From an uncultured Bacteroidales bacterium (GTDB lineage Bacteria; Bacteroidota; Bacteroidia; Bacteroidales; UBA11471): DNA of 64,000 nt. The notes under the pieces were generated by a model. That model did no database searches. It was not told the origin of the DNA and saw only the letters and a list, made by a program, of their open reading frames with translations. Positions 54,358 through 64,000 of the stretch are shown piece by piece (the stretch's first letter is position 1; the number at the start of each line of letters is the position of its first letter). The translations under genes were made by a program, and so were the position numbers. Location: the NCBI GenBank assembly GCA_947593515.1, contig CANQDQ010000001.1:124001-188000 (forward strand), given 5' to 3'.

Positions 54358-54651
54358 TTAAATTGCTTTTTCGATACTCCACACGAACGCGCGCAAACCG
54401 AGTGCAGGTTTGGACTCGTCGAGCGTGTGCAAGGCTTTCAACACGAGGGGCACGCGGTCGTCCTCCACCATCGTGAGAATGGCGGAGTTCATGCTCGGCC
54501 ACGCATGGCTGCCATAATGAGGTTCGCCCGATTTGGAGCCGCGCCCCTGCACGTCCTGCCAGTAGGTGAATCCGCGACAGTTGTCGTGAGTCAGAATGCT
54601 GTAAACATCTTCGTAGTGTGCCTGATCGAAGGCTATGAATATGGCTTTCAT
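54358..54651 (-). CDS. PG0541-family PII-like efflux-associated protein
   Basis: A 97-residue cytoplasmic protein at the end of the efflux operon. The pattern NCRGFTYWQDVQGRGSKSG, then HAWPSMNSAILTMVED and GLRAFVWSIEKAI, resembles PII-like signalling proteins: the central loop and a C-terminal aromatic strand. The family name comes from Porphyromonas gingivalis PG0541, which follows the RND genes in that species. No function is established; sensing of a nucleotide or metal is conjecture. It starts 12 bases after the permease gene. Confidence 0.8.
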   Translation of the reverse strand: MKAIFIAFDQAHYEDVYSILTHDNCRGFTYWQDVQGRGSKSGEPHYGSHAWPSMNSAILTMVEDDRVPLVLKALHTLDESKPALGLRAFVWSIEKAI

Positions 54652-54663
54652 TGTTTTATCGGT

Positions 54664-57600
54664 TTATTGGTTTTTAGCACGTTTACGACGGCTTATCAAG
54701 ACGCCGTTTTTAGCGAATATCGTATAAGCCACCGGTACGATGAGCAGGGTGATAAGAGTCGAGACGGAAAGTCCCCACGCCACCGTCATACCCATAGGAC
54801 GCCACATTTCGGAGCCTTCGCCCGTACCTATCGCCATAGGTATCATACCGAACACGGTGGTGAGGGTGGTCATAAGCACGGGGCGCAGACGGGAGCGTCC
54901 GGCGTGTATGACCGAGTGGGTAATGGAGTAACCGCGCTCGCGGTTGAGGTTGGTGTAGTCGATGAGCACGATACCGTTTTTCACCACGATGCCCGCCAGC
55001 ATAATCAGTCCGATAAGCGCCATAACGCTCAACGGCGTGCCGGTTACCGCCAATCCGAGGAATACACCGGTGAAGGCGAACGGCAGCGAGAACATGATGA
55101 TGAACGGGTAGGTAAGCGACTCGAATTGGGCTGCCAGCACGATGAATACCAAGAGTATAATCATGGCGGCAAGAATATAAAGGTCGAAGAATATATCCTG
55201 CTGGTCTTCGAGCAGACCGGAGAGGGTAACGCTTACCTCAGAGGGTATTTCGATGTCTTTGAGTTTGGCGTTTATCTCCTCCGCCAACGTTCCCAACGCG
55301 GCACCCGGAGCGACGTATCCCGTAACGGTAACAACGCGCTCGCGGTTTTTACGCTCGATAGTAGGCGGGGTAAGCCGCTCGACCACCGTACCCAATTCGC
55401 GTATGCGTATGCCTTTGCCTTCGTTGTTATAGACGAGAACATTCTCCAAATCTTCGACCGACTGGCGGAACTCGGGGGCATAGCGTACCGTAATGTCGTA
55501 TTCGTCGCCGTCTTCGCGGTAATACGAAGAAGTAGTACCGTTGATGCGGTTGCGCAGATACGAAGAGGCGGTAGCGACATTCAGTCCGTGCAGCGCCAAT
55601 TTTTCGCGGTCGAAATCGACTTGATATTCCGGTATGTAATCTTCGCGGCTGATGTTCGCGCCCGAACAACTTTTCATCTGTTCCATAGCCTGCTGTATCT
55701 CTTTTGCCACACGGTCGGTGGTCGCGAAATCGTAACCGTAAATCTCGACATCGACGGAGGCTTGCGAAGCCATGCCGCCCGTGCCGCCGCCTGCCAATAC
55801 CTTGAACGTCTTTATCTCGACGTATTTTTTGAGGTCTTGGCGCATCGACTCGCAAATTTCGAGCAAGCCGCGCTCGCGGTCGCCGACGCTCAACAGGTCG
55901 ATGTTCATGGAAATGTAGTGGGTGCCGTTGGTCTGTATGGAGCCGAAAGTGTTATCGGTATCGGCTTGTCCCACCGTGAAGTTCAGCGTTTTTATTTCGG
56001 GATATTTTTCCTGAAACTCTTTGACTACACGCAAAGCCACATCGCGGGAAATTTCGGTGCGCGTACCGATGGGCAGCTCGATATTGATGCCGATACGGGC
56101 ATTATCCTGCGTGGGGAAAAATTCCGTCGGAATGACTTTCGTCAGCATCACGCTGCCGCCGAAGATGAGTATCGCCGAAATAACGACCACGGCACGATGA
56201 TGCACTGCCCACGTGAGCAAGCGGGCATATCCGCGGTCGAGAGCGTCGAGGGCTTTTTCGATAGGGGTGAAAAAGATTTTATGCAGACGCCCGTGTTTGG
56301 GGTTGAGCCGCAGCAGCTGCGAGCAGAGCATGGGGGTAAGCGAAAGGGCGGCGATGGTGGATATAATCATGATGATACTCACAATCCAACCCAACTGCCG
56401 GAACAGAATACCCGCCATACCGGTGATGAGCGTCAAGGGCAGGAACACCGCCAACATGGTAAGCGTGGAGGCGATGACCGAAATGGCGACTTCGTTCGTA
56501 CCGTGTACGGCAGCCTGCTTGGGGGCACTGCCCCGCTCGATGTGGTTGGTTACGTTTTCGAGCACCACGATAGCGTCGTCCACCACCATACCGATAGCGA
56601 TACTCAACGAACTGAGCGATATGATGTTAAGCGTGTTTCCGGAGATAAGCAGGTAACAGAACGAAGCTATCAGCGAAATAGGAATGGTAATGATGATGAT
56701 AATCGTCGCGCGCCACCGTCCCAAGAACACCAAAACGACGAGCATGACGATGATGAAAGTGATGAGCACCGTTTCCACGAGGCTGTCGATTGTATTTTCG
56801 ATGTTGGTGGAGGTATTGACGATGATACCGAGTTTGACGTCGGAGGGCAGGGACGCCTGTATGGCGGGCAGCCTTTTCATCACCTCGTTGGAGATGTTCA
56901 CCGAGTTGGCGCCCGACTGTTTCTGAATGATAATCATGCCGCCGCGCCGACCGTCGTTGTAAGCCTCTTGTTCGCGCTCTTTCACGGTATCGGTGATGCG
57001 GGCGACGTCGCGCAGGTAAATGGTGCGGCCGTCATATACGCCCACAACGATGTCGTTGAGTTGTTTCGGGTCGGTAAATTCTCCTTCGACGCGCAGGTTG
57101 TAGGTGTTGGAGCCGATGTCGAAACTGCCGCCCGGCGTATTGAGGTTTTCCTGTGCGATGATGGCGGATATGGCTTCGACGGTCAGGTTATAGGCTTCCA
57201 GCTTTTGCGGGTCGCAATAGACTTGAATTTCACGTTCGGGAGCACCCGAAATCGACACGGCGCCCACGCCCGAAATACGTTTGAGCGGATTCGCCACTTT
57301 GTCGTCGAGAATCTTGTAAAGACCGGGCATACTCTCCTCTGCCGTTACCGAGAGAATAAGAATAGGAATATCGTCGGTACCGAATTTGAAAAGAACGGGG
57401 GTGTCGGAGTTGTCGGGCAAGACGGAGCGTATCATGTCTATCTTGTCGCGCACGTCGTTGGTCGCCACATCGATGTCGGTGCCGTATTCGAATTCGAGCG
57501 TTACGATAGAAAGATTCTCTTTCGATTTGGAGGTAATGTCTTTGAGGTCGCTCACGGTGTTGAGCGTGTTCTCCATAATCTTGGTAACGTTGGTTTCTAT

Positions 57601-57774
57601 ATCGGCGGCACTTGCACCCGGATAGGCAGTGAGCACCATAATGGTATTGGTCTCTATGTCGGGGAGCAAGTCGATGGAAAGGCGCGTCAGAGAAAACAGA
57701 CCGATGATGACGACAGCCACGAAACAGAGGGCTGTGGTAATCGGCTTCTTGACGGCAGTTGCATACAGACTCAT
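54664..57774 (-). CDS. RND efflux transporter permease (AcrB-like, HAE-1)
   Basis: A 1036-residue inner-membrane permease with twelve transmembrane segments and two large periplasmic loops. The signature GMVVDDAIVVLENV in helix 4 supplies the proton-relay Asp pair. Helices near 10-30, 335-490 and 850-1020 match the RND plan. It exports drugs or lipophilic compounds using the proton gradient, together with the adaptor and TolC-like protein encoded upstream. The gene order matches P. gingivalis PG0538-PG0541. Substrate unknown. Confidence 0.94.
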   Translation of the reverse strand: MSLYATAVKKPITTALCFVAVVIIGLFSLTRLSIDLLPDIETNTIMVLTAYPGASAADIETNVTKIMENTLNTVSDLKDITSKSKENLSIVTLEFEYGTDIDVATNDVRDKIDMIRSVLPDNSDTPVLFKFGTDDIPILILSVTAEESMPGLYKILDDKVANPLKRISGVGAVSISGAPEREIQVYCDPQKLEAYNLTVEAISAIIAQENLNTPGGSFDIGSNTYNLRVEGEFTDPKQLNDIVVGVYDGRTIYLRDVARITDTVKEREQEAYNDGRRGGMIIIQKQSGANSVNISNEVMKRLPAIQASLPSDVKLGIIVNTSTNIENTIDSLVETVLITFIIVMLVVLVFLGRWRATIIIIITIPISLIASFCYLLISGNTLNIISLSSLSIAIGMVVDDAIVVLENVTNHIERGSAPKQAAVHGTNEVAISVIASTLTMLAVFLPLTLITGMAGILFRQLGWIVSIIMIISTIAALSLTPMLCSQLLRLNPKHGRLHKIFFTPIEKALDALDRGYARLLTWAVHHRAVVVISAILIFGGSVMLTKVIPTEFFPTQDNARIGINIELPIGTRTEISRDVALRVVKEFQEKYPEIKTLNFTVGQADTDNTFGSIQTNGTHYISMNIDLLSVGDRERGLLEICESMRQDLKKYVEIKTFKVLAGGGTGGMASQASVDVEIYGYDFATTDRVAKEIQQAMEQMKSCSGANISREDYIPEYQVDFDREKLALHGLNVATASSYLRNRINGTTSSYYREDGDEYDITVRYAPEFRQSVEDLENVLVYNNEGKGIRIRELGTVVERLTPPTIERKNRERVVTVTGYVAPGAALGTLAEEINAKLKDIEIPSEVSVTLSGLLEDQQDIFFDLYILAAMIILLVFIVLAAQFESLTYPFIIMFSLPFAFTGVFLGLAVTGTPLSVMALIGLIMLAGIVVKNGIVLIDYTNLNRERGYSITHSVIHAGRSRLRPVLMTTLTTVFGMIPMAIGTGEGSEMWRPMGMTVAWGLSVSTLITLLIVPVAYTIFAKNGVLISRRKRAKNQ

Positions 57775-57814
57775 GGCTTTTTCTTTTTAAGGATAAAACG
57801 AGTTTTTTCGAGGG

Positions 57815-58825
57815 TTAATCGACTACGGTTACTTCGGAGCCGTTGGTGAGGCGCGACTGCCCTGCCACGACGACGCGTGCGCCGTCGGGCACGCCCGAAA
57901 TCACTTCATATTTCGTGCCGGTGCGGCGACCCAATTCCACTTTTACGAAATCGACTTTTCCGTCATTATATACATATACATAACGGTCGCCCGAGCCGGT
58001 CTGTTTCACGACCGCCAAATCGGGGAGCACCACGCGCTGCTCGGTGCCGAAGTTCACCGTTACACGAGCGAACATTCCCGGACGCACCCGCATATCTTTA
58101 TTGGCGAGTTCTATCTCTACGGGGAAAGTACGCGTACCGGCGTCGATGGTGGGATATACCAGACTTACTTTTCCGGTAAACTCTTCGTCCTTATATACAT
58201 CAAGACGGATTTTCACCTCCATGCCGGGTTTCACCTGCGTATAAAAACCTTCCGAAACATTGATCATAAGTTTCACGGGTTTTATTTTTTGCACGGTGAG
58301 TACGGGGTCGCCGCCGTACATATCGCCGTTGTCGTAGTTGCGGGCGGTAACGATACCGTCGATAGGACTAAGCAATTGGGTGTTTTCTTTGAGATTGTCG
58401 AAAGAGGTCATGGCGACATCGAGTTGGGTTTTCTGGGCATCGAGCGCCTGTTTCGAGGTTCCGCCCACTTCGTAAAGGGCAACCTGCCGGTCGTATTCGA
58501 GGCGGATATTGTCGAGCTGGGTTTTCGACTGTTTGAGGTTGGCGCTGTCCATCTGCACGAGCAGCTGACCGGCTTTCACCTCATCGCCCACTTCGACGTA
58601 TATTTTTTCGATACGCAGCGGCATCGAAGGCAGAATGTTGTTCACGATGTCGGCTTCGACCGTCGCCGTAAACTCCTGCGTCTGGGGCACCGGCTGCACA
58701 TTCACGGTTTCGAGCCGCACTTGCGGTTTTTCTTCTACGGTTGTCGTTCCGGCTTGTTTCTCGGTACACGAGGCAGCCACGAGAAGCAGCGTCGCAAGCC
58801 CGATACTTTTTCTGTAATTTTTCAT
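57815..58825 (-). CDS. RND efflux periplasmic adaptor (membrane-fusion lipoprotein)
   Basis: A 336-residue adaptor with lipobox VAASC (Cys about residue 20). VEADIVNNILPSMPLRIEKI, then VEVGDEVKAGQLLVQMD, form the first lipoyl half. A helical hairpin (about 94-140) and the second lipoyl half (LLSPIDGIVTARNYDNGDMY) follow. Beta-barrel and membrane-proximal domains complete the protein. It joins the permease to the outer-membrane channel. Gaps of 30 and 40 bases to its neighbours suggest one operon. Confidence 0.93.
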   Translation of the reverse strand: MKNYRKSIGLATLLLVAASCTEKQAGTTTVEEKPQVRLETVNVQPVPQTQEFTATVEADIVNNILPSMPLRIEKIYVEVGDEVKAGQLLVQMDSANLKQSKTQLDNIRLEYDRQVALYEVGGTSKQALDAQKTQLDVAMTSFDNLKENTQLLSPIDGIVTARNYDNGDMYGGDPVLTVQKIKPVKLMINVSEGFYTQVKPGMEVKIRLDVYKDEEFTGKVSLVYPTIDAGTRTFPVEIELANKDMRVRPGMFARVTVNFGTEQRVVLPDLAVVKQTGSGDRYVYVYNDGKVDFVKVELGRRTGTKYEVISGVPDGARVVVAGQSRLTNGSEVTVVD

Positions 58826-58855
58826 ATTTCGAGTTATTATTTTTTTCGGAATGGT

Positions 58856-60214
58856 TTATTCTTTTTCGGTTTTCTCGTAACGGCTCAAATCGACATTGCC
58901 CAGCACCTGTTCGAGGTCGGTCTGTGCGGTGAGATAGTCGTGTATCGCCTGATAGTACGAGAGGCGCGACGAAGCCAAAGCGACGTTGGCGTCGTCGAGT
59001 TCGATGACGGTGGCGGTGCCCACTTCAAAACGCTTTTGCATAATCTGGTAGGCTTTTTCCGCCTGCCGCATGCTCTCTTTGCTCGACGCCACCTGTTTCA
59101 CAGCAGCATTGATGTTGTCCATCGAAGCGGTGAGCTGCATACGAAGGTTGCGTTCGAGGTTGGTGCGCTGGAACTGCATTTCGTTGTAAGCCACCCGTGC
59201 CTGTTTTCCTTTATAAAAGCGCGTAACGCCCGTGAAAATGGGTATGGAGAGCGACAAACCCACGTAGGAATAGGGTGTCCAGCGGAATTTGTCGAACATG
59301 GGTCCGTTGCTCATCGACGACCATGTGTAAGATCCCACGAATGCCAATGTGGGCGCCCATGAGGTGTTTTGTGTTTTCAACGCCTGTTTCAGGTAAGCGG
59401 TCTGCAAATCCAACTGCCGCAAGCTCGTATTGTCGGACAGGGAGGTATCGACCTGCATCGCCTCGACATACATTTCGTTTTCATAATCGGCGAGTTCCGT
59501 CGTCAACCCGATTTTCAGTTCGGCATCCAAGCCCAGCAGCACTTTCAAATTAAGTTTCGCCAGCCGCAGCGCATTTTCAGCCTGCAACAAAGCCGGCTCG
59601 TAGTTATGTACGGCAACTTCGGCGCGCAGTACGTCGTATTCCGACGCGGTACCCTGTTTATATTTCTGGCGGTAGGTTTCGGCATTGATTTCGGCATTGT
59701 CGTGGCTTTGGCGTATCACGGCATACGAATCGTCCGCCATAAGTATGGCATAATAGGCTTTTTTCACCTGCGAAACCATAGAAAGGCGCGAGGCGCGTGC
59801 GCTTTCGAGAGTCTGTTCCAACTGGTTGCGCGAGAGTTTCAGGCTTTTCCAAAGCGTCGGCGCGATGATGGGGAGCGTCAACGAAAACCCCGTATTCCAC
59901 GAATTGTCGAGTCCCACTTCCAAACCATCGTCCATACCTTCTATATCCATATACATGACCTGCTTTTTGATGGTGCGACTGTATGTACCCGAATAGTCGA
60001 TTGTAGGGAACAGTCCGCCGATGGATTCTTTCCGCGAGTAATCGACCCGCTTGATTTCCATATCGGCGACCACGATGGTGGGGTTGTCGCTAAGGGCGAT
60101 GGTGAGGGCTTGGTCGAGGGAGAGCGTTATCGAGTCGCTCTGCGCCGAAACAAATGCCGACCCGCCCCACAACAGACCTATCGTACATACGATAAAACGA
60201 ATGTTTATTTTCAT
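58856..60214 (-). CDS. TolC-family outer-membrane efflux channel
   Basis: A 452-residue TolC-like protein: signal peptide (about 1-24, ending VSAQ), then two repeats of long helices. Typical phrases are TLSLDQALTIALSDNPTIVV at the start and EKAYQIMQKRFEVGTATVIE near the end. Each repeat also carries beta strands for the 12-strand barrel. ATG at 60214 was chosen because the signal peptide follows directly; the frame is open upstream but encodes an unlikely Lys/Phe-rich stretch. It is the first gene of the efflux operon. Confidence 0.9.
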   Translation of the reverse strand: MKINIRFIVCTIGLLWGGSAFVSAQSDSITLSLDQALTIALSDNPTIVVADMEIKRVDYSRKESIGGLFPTIDYSGTYSRTIKKQVMYMDIEGMDDGLEVGLDNSWNTGFSLTLPIIAPTLWKSLKLSRNQLEQTLESARASRLSMVSQVKKAYYAILMADDSYAVIRQSHDNAEINAETYRQKYKQGTASEYDVLRAEVAVHNYEPALLQAENALRLAKLNLKVLLGLDAELKIGLTTELADYENEMYVEAMQVDTSLSDNTSLRQLDLQTAYLKQALKTQNTSWAPTLAFVGSYTWSSMSNGPMFDKFRWTPYSYVGLSLSIPIFTGVTRFYKGKQARVAYNEMQFQRTNLERNLRMQLTASMDNINAAVKQVASSKESMRQAEKAYQIMQKRFEVGTATVIELDDANVALASSRLSYYQAIHDYLTAQTDLEQVLGNVDLSRYEKTEKE

Positions 60215-60576
60215 TTTGTAACCAATTAATATTACAATTAAAAAAAGAGGCAAAAACATTTTCACGCACTGCCGCTCTTTTCCCGATGCAAAAAAAGGTC
60301 TTTTTCTCGTGATAATAAAACGTATAAAGTCGAATGTTATATACGAAAAATCGTTTTTTGATAAAAAAGTTTTTCTGTACATATTTTAATATTATAAAAA
60401 TGGCAAAAACAGCGGATTTATCGGTATCTTTATCTTTAACGGAAACGGTTATCATTCAAGCATATTTCGACGAATTTTTCAGTTAAAGCGATATTCCTTT
60501 GTCAAATTCCTACTTTTCGTATAGAAAATTAAAATAGTTTTGTAAAAAACATTCCTGTTTTTCAAACAATAATTCC
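60215..60576. other. Gene-free divergent promoter region
   Basis: About 360 AT-rich bases between the efflux operon (minus strand) and the malic enzyme gene (plus strand). No credible gene, tRNA or repeat is seen. No exact TAnnTTTG box occurs on the minus strand, so the efflux operon promoter is unclear and might need an activator or another sigma factor. Confidence 0.5.
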
Positions 60577-60584
60577 TACATTTG
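60577..60584 (+). promoter_or_regulatory. -7 promoter box TACATTTG for the malic enzyme gene
   Basis: An exact TAnnTTTG match, 36 bases before the start codon at 60621. Confidence 0.65.
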
Positions 60585-60620
60585 CACAAATAAATTTTTA
60601 TACAAAAAAACGCAACGATA

Positions 60621-62903
60621 ATGGCAAAAGTAACAAGAGAAGCCGCCTTGCTTTATCACAGTCAAGGACGTCCGGGAAAGATAGAAGTCGTTCCCACCAA
60701 GCCGTACAGCACGCAAATGGATTTGTCGCTCGCCTATTCTCCGGGTGTGGCAGAGCCTTGCCTTGAAATAGAAAAAGATGCACAAACGGCGTATGAATAT
60801 ACATCGAAAGGGAATCTCGTCGCCGTGATTTCCAACGGCACGGCAGTGCTGGGTCTCGGCGACATCGGCGCACTGGCAGGCAAGCCGGTCATGGAGGGAA
60901 AAGGTCTGCTTTTCAAGATTTTTGCCGGCATTGACGTTTTCGATATCGAGGTCGATGAGAAAGACCCCGAAAAATTCATACAGGCGGTGAAAGCCATCGC
61001 CCCGACGTTCGGCGGCATCAACCTCGAAGACATCAAGGCTCCCGAATGCTTCGAGATAGAAAACCGGCTGAAAGCGGAACTGAACATTCCCGTCATGCAC
61101 GACGACCAGCACGGCACCGCCATTATCTCGGGCGCCGGTCTGCTGAACGCCCTCGAAATACAAAAAAAGAAAATAGAAGATATACGCCTCGTCGTGAACG
61201 GCGCCGGCGCATCTGCCATATCGTGCACGAAACTCTACATCATGCTGGGCGTGAAACGTGAAAACGTGGTGATGGTCGATAGCAAGGGCGTCATCAACTC
61301 GAAGCGCACCGACCTGAACGAATCGAAAAAACAGTTCGTTACCACGCGCGACATCAGCACGCTCGCCGAAGCCATGAAGGGGGCGGACGTATTTTTGGGA
61401 CTTTCGCGCGCCGACGTGCTCACGCCGGAAATGGTGCAATCGATGAACGCACGTCCCATCGTGTTCGCGCTCGCCAACCCCAACCCCGAAATCGCTTACG
61501 AGAAAGCCAAAGCATCGCGTCCCGACCTGATTTTCGCCACCGGTCGCTCCGACTATCCCAACCAGATAAACAACGTGCTAGGATTCCCCTACATCTTCCG
61601 CGGCGCACTCGACGTGCGGGCTACCTGCATCAACGAGGAGATGAAACTCGCCGCCGTGTATGCCATCGCCGAACTGGCGAAAAAACGGGTGCCCGATGTG
61701 GTGAATGCGGCTTACGGTCTGGATAAAATCAGCTTCGGTCCCGAATACATCATACCGAAAGCGCTCGACCCGCGCCTGCTCTCCACCGTAGCCCCCGCTG
61801 TGGCAAAAGCTGCCATAGAATCAGGCGTTGCCCGTATAAAAATCGACGACTGGGTGGCTTACCAAGACAAACTCGAAGCCTTGATGGGCTACGACAACAA
61901 AATGTTGCGCAGCTTCACCGACATGGCGAAGCAGTCGCCCAAGAGAGTGGTGTTCGCCGAAGCCAACCACGTCAATATGCTCTCGGCTGCCGTTACGGCA
62001 TACCAAGAGGGCATCTGCTACCCGATATTGTTGGGCAACCCCGATTACATAAAGAACCTTGCCGACCAAATGGGTCTGAGCCTCGAAGGCATCGAAATCG
62101 TTGCACTGCGCAGCACCGAAGAAGCCGGTCGCCGCAGACACTACGCCCAAATACTCTCGCAGAAACGCCAGCGCGAAGGCATCACGCCCGACGAGGCATA
62201 TGAAAAAATGTACGACCGCAATTATTTCGGCATGATGATGGTGGAATGCGGCGACGCCGACGCTTTCATCACCGGCACCTACACGAAATACACCGAAACG
62301 ATACAGATTGCCAAAGACGTAATAGGCATTCGGCAGGGGCACAACCACTTCGGCGCCATGCACATCATCACCACGCCGAAAGGCACCTACTTCCTCGCCG
62401 ACACGCTGATTAACCGCCACCCGAACACCGAAACGCTTATCGACGTTGCCAAACTGGCGCGAGAAACGCTGCAATTCTTCGCCCAAGAGCCGAAAATCGC
62501 CATGCTCTCCTACTCCAACTTCGGCGCCGACCGCGTGGGCAGCCCCGCGCTCGTACACGAAGCCGTCGCCGCCATGCAGCGCGAATATCCCGACTTGGCT
62601 ATCGACGGCGAGATGCAGGTGCACTTCGCGCTCAACAAAGAGCTGCGCGACCGCACTTTCCCGTTCAGCCGGCTGGCGGGGAAAGACGTGAACACACTTA
62701 TCTTCCCCAACCTCAGCTCTGCCAACTCGGCATACAAGCTGCTGCTCGAAATGGGCGTGGGCAACTCCATCGGTCCGATACAGATGGGTCTGAACAAACC
62801 TATCCACTTCACCGATATAGAAAGCTCGCCGCGCGACATCGTAAACCTGACGACCGTCGCTGTGGTCGATGCTATCGTGCAAGCGAAAATCGACAAGAAA
62901 TAA
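60621..62903 (+). CDS. maeB: NADP-dependent malic enzyme with phosphotransacetylase-like domain
   Basis: A 760-residue MaeB-type fusion. Residues 1-425 are the malic enzyme: [15 protein letters not shown], the metal-binding [15 protein letters not shown] (about 156-170), the Rossmann motif [15 protein letters not shown], and ALANPNPEI. Residues 430-760 are a phosphate acetyltransferase-like domain ([37 protein letters not shown]), usually regulatory rather than catalytic. The enzyme turns malate into pyruvate, CO2 and NADPH. It has its own promoter and a hairpin terminator. Confidence 0.95.
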   Translation: MAKVTREAALLYHSQGRPGKIEVVPTKPYSTQMDLSLAYSPGVAEPCLEIEKDAQTAYEYTSKGNLVAVISNGTAVLGLGDIGALAGKPVMEGKGLLFKIFAGIDVFDIEVDEKDPEKFIQAVKAIAPTFGGINLEDIKAPECFEIENRLKAELNIPVMHDDQHGTAIISGAGLLNALEIQKKKIEDIRLVVNGAGASAISCTKLYIMLGVKRENVVMVDSKGVINSKRTDLNESKKQFVTTRDISTLAEAMKGADVFLGLSRADVLTPEMVQSMNARPIVFALANPNPEIAYEKAKASRPDLIFATGRSDYPNQINNVLGFPYIFRGALDVRATCINEEMKLAAVYAIAELAKKRVPDVVNAAYGLDKISFGPEYIIPKALDPRLLSTVAPAVAKAAIESGVARIKIDDWVAYQDKLEALMGYDNKMLRSFTDMAKQSPKRVVFAEANHVNMLSAAVTAYQEGICYPILLGNPDYIKNLADQMGLSLEGIEIVALRSTEEAGRRRHYAQILSQKRQREGITPDEAYEKMYDRNYFGMMMVECGDADAFITGTYTKYTETIQIAKDVIGIRQGHNHFGAMHIITTPKGTYFLADTLINRHPNTETLIDVAKLARETLQFFAQEPKIAMLSYSNFGADRVGSPALVHEAVAAMQREYPDLAIDGEMQVHFALNKELRDRTFPFSRLAGKDVNTLIFPNLSSANSAYKLLLEMGVGNSIGPIQMGLNKPIHFTDIESSPRDIVNLTTVAVVDAIVQAKIDKK

Positions 62904-62921
62904 TTCGCCCTCTTTACCGAA

Positions 62922-62957
62922 AAAGCGCGTGCCTCCTACATCGGGGACACGCGCTTT
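62922..62957. terminator. Bidirectional terminator between maeB and pyrC
   Basis: AAAGCGCGTG and CACGCGCTTT pair across a 16-base loop between convergent genes; an A-run precedes and TTTC follows. Confidence 0.7.
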
Positions 62958-62979
62958 CTATATATTACGGTATTTTATT

Positions 62980-64000
62980 TCAGCGTACCGGAGCGAAACG
63001 CAGCTCCTTGCCGCGACAGGAGTTCACCACCTTTCCGTCGCGGTAGGCAATGACGCCATTGACGAAAGTCATGTCTATCGTTACGGGGAAAGTGTGCCCC
63101 ATAAAGGGCGACCAGCAGCATTTCGTCAAGATGTTTTCTTCGGTAACGGTGTAAGTTTTCTCGGGATCGACCAGTACCATGTCGGCGTAGTAGCCGGCGC
63201 GAATGAATCCGCGCCGCTCTATGCGGAAAAGTTTTGCGGGGGCGTGGCACATACGTTCCACGACGGTTTCGAGGGGCACTTCGCCCTCCAACGATTTTTC
63301 GAGCATCACCTGCAAGGAGTGCTGTATCAACGGACCGCCGGAGGCGGCTTCGAGGCAGGAGCCCTGTTTTTCGTCGAGCAGGTGAGGCGCATGGTCGGTG
63401 GCTACGACGTCGAGCCGCCCCGTGCACACGGCATTCATCAGCGCCTGCCGGTCTTCGGCGGTCTTTATGGCGGGATTCCATTTGATAAGGTTACCCAGAC
63501 GCTCGTAATCGCCATCGTCGAAAAAGAGGTGATGCACACACACTTCGCCGGTGATGCGCTTGTCTTCTACGGCGCCGTCGTCGAGCAAGCCGAGCTCCTG
63601 CGCCGTAGAGAGGTGCAGCAGGTGAAGGCGGGCATCGTAACGGGTCGCCAGCTCGACGGCACGCGACGAGGAGGCATAGCAGGCTTCGGCGCTGCGTATC
63701 AGGGGGTGATAGGTTACGGGCAACTCTTTCCCGAAACGTTCGATATACATTTCGCGGTTGGCGCGGATTATCTCCTCGCTTTCGCAGTGTACGGCAATGA
63801 GAGCGGGCGACTCGGCGAAGATGCGCGACAGGGCGTTTTCGTCGTCGACCAGCATATTGCCGGTGGAGGAACCCATAAAGAGTTTCACGCCGCACACGCG
63901 CGTGTAATCGGCTTTTTTCAGCACGTCGGTATTATCGGCGGTCGCACCTATATAAAAAGAATAGTTGGCAAGAGAGGTCTGCGCTGCGCGGGAGAATTTC
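62980..64000 (-). CDS. pyrC: Dihydroorotase, N-terminal part missing at the window edge
   Basis: The C-terminal 339 or so residues of a class I amidohydrolase; the N-terminal HxH metal site lies beyond the window. The frame continues past the in-frame GTG at 63924 to the window end with the conserved phrase SLANYSFYIGATADNTDVLK. Other signatures are GVKLFMGSSTGNMLVD, IAVHCESEEII, LHLLHLSTAQE and DVVATDHAPH (catalytic Asp). The enzyme forms dihydroorotate from carbamoyl aspartate in pyrimidine synthesis. A full-length family member would have about 450 residues. Confidence 0.92.
   Translation of the reverse strand, partial: KFSRAAQTSLANYSFYIGATADNTDVLKKADYTRVCGVKLFMGSSTGNMLVDDENALSRIFAESPALIAVHCESEEIIRANREMYIERFGKELPVTYHPLIRSAEACYASSSRAVELATRYDARLHLLHLSTAQELGLLDDGAVEDKRITGEVCVHHLFFDDGDYERLGNLIKWNPAIKTAEDRQALMNAVCTGRLDVVATDHAPHLLDEKQGSCLEAASGGPLIQHSLQVMLEKSLEGEVPLETVVERMCHAPAKLFRIERRGFIRAGYYADMVLVDPEKTYTVTEENILTKCCWSPFMGHTFPVTIDMTFVNGVIAYRDGKVVNSCRGKELRFAPVR

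Noticed and set aside
54352-57849. A very long plus-strand open frame (1165 codons) opposite the RND permease
   Set aside because: It is the antisense of a clear RND gene, has an implausible His/Arg/Glu-rich composition and no family motif. Long antisense frames are expected with the codon bias seen here.

Overview
The window reads as chromosomal DNA of a Bacteroidales bacterium (phylum Bacteroidota). The reasons are a SusC/SusD pair with satellite lipoproteins, a complete Bat (aerotolerance) operon, a Rho factor with a long disordered insertion, Type IX-like C-terminal sorting domains on secreted proteins, a PG0541-type small protein attached to an RND efflux operon, and repeated TAnnTTTG promoter boxes, the -7 element of the Bacteroidota primary sigma factor. 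Coding DNA looks moderately GC-rich by eye (not computed). That would fit a GC-richer Bacteroidales such as the Barnesiellaceae better than typical Bacteroides, but the genus is a guess. I see no insertion sequence, prophage, CRISPR array or rRNA operon.

Layout. 1-3.6 kb: end of an RseP-type intramembrane protease, an RlmI-like rRNA methyltransferase and a lipoprotein-type dipeptidyl-peptidase III. 3.8-14 kb: an unknown secreted protein with a C-terminal sorting domain, then a SusC-SusD-DUF4843-PKD-like-TlpA cluster that looks like an outer-membrane peptide (or other oligomer) importer. 14-17.3 kb: CCA-adding enzyme, a second unknown secreted protein and a tRNA-Met. 17.4-20 kb: YraN, BirA and a MATE exporter. 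20-25 kb: a secreted PL1 pectate lyase, a DUF486 membrane protein and a TonB-dependent receptor with an extended signal peptide. 25-28 kb: a YcxB-like protein, and a TPR/PD40 protein followed by flotillin-like FloA. 28-34.8 kb: giant TamB, divergent from tsaD-cinA. 34.8-38 kb: an unusual pair (ATP-grasp-like protein plus an internally duplicated macrodomain-like protein), a small HTH protein and a PAP2 phosphatase. 38-46.6 kb: the moxR-DUF58-(BatD-like)-batA-batB-batC-batD-batE operon. 46.7-50.5 kb: an HU gene overlapping an HU-transmembrane-LysM fusion, then rho. 50.6-54.2 kb: tilS, pheS, nth, ybaK. 54.3-60.2 kb: a tripartite RND efflux operon (tolC-like, adaptor, permease, PG0541-like). 60.6-64 kb: malic enzyme fused to a phosphotransacetylase-like domain, and a truncated dihydroorotase.

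How the genes work together. The importer cluster and the lipoprotein DPP III could form an uptake-and-digestion route for oligopeptides. The Bat operon follows the usual MoxR/VWA-protein order of an envelope quality-control or stress system. The RND operon is complete with all three structural parts plus a PII-like small protein. Most other genes are housekeeping: tRNA maturation and charging, translation fidelity, base-excision repair, biotinylation and pyrimidine synthesis.

The most unusual items are the duplicated macrodomain-like protein translationally coupled to an ATP-grasp-like protein, the HU-TM-LysM fusion (a possible nucleoid-to-wall tether), the AT-hook-like motifs in the disordered part of Rho, the PII-like protein in the efflux operon, and the composition break between body and sorting domain in two secreted proteins. 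Several gene starts were set inside the longest reading frame, because the -7 promoter box itself supplies a false TTG or GTG start.
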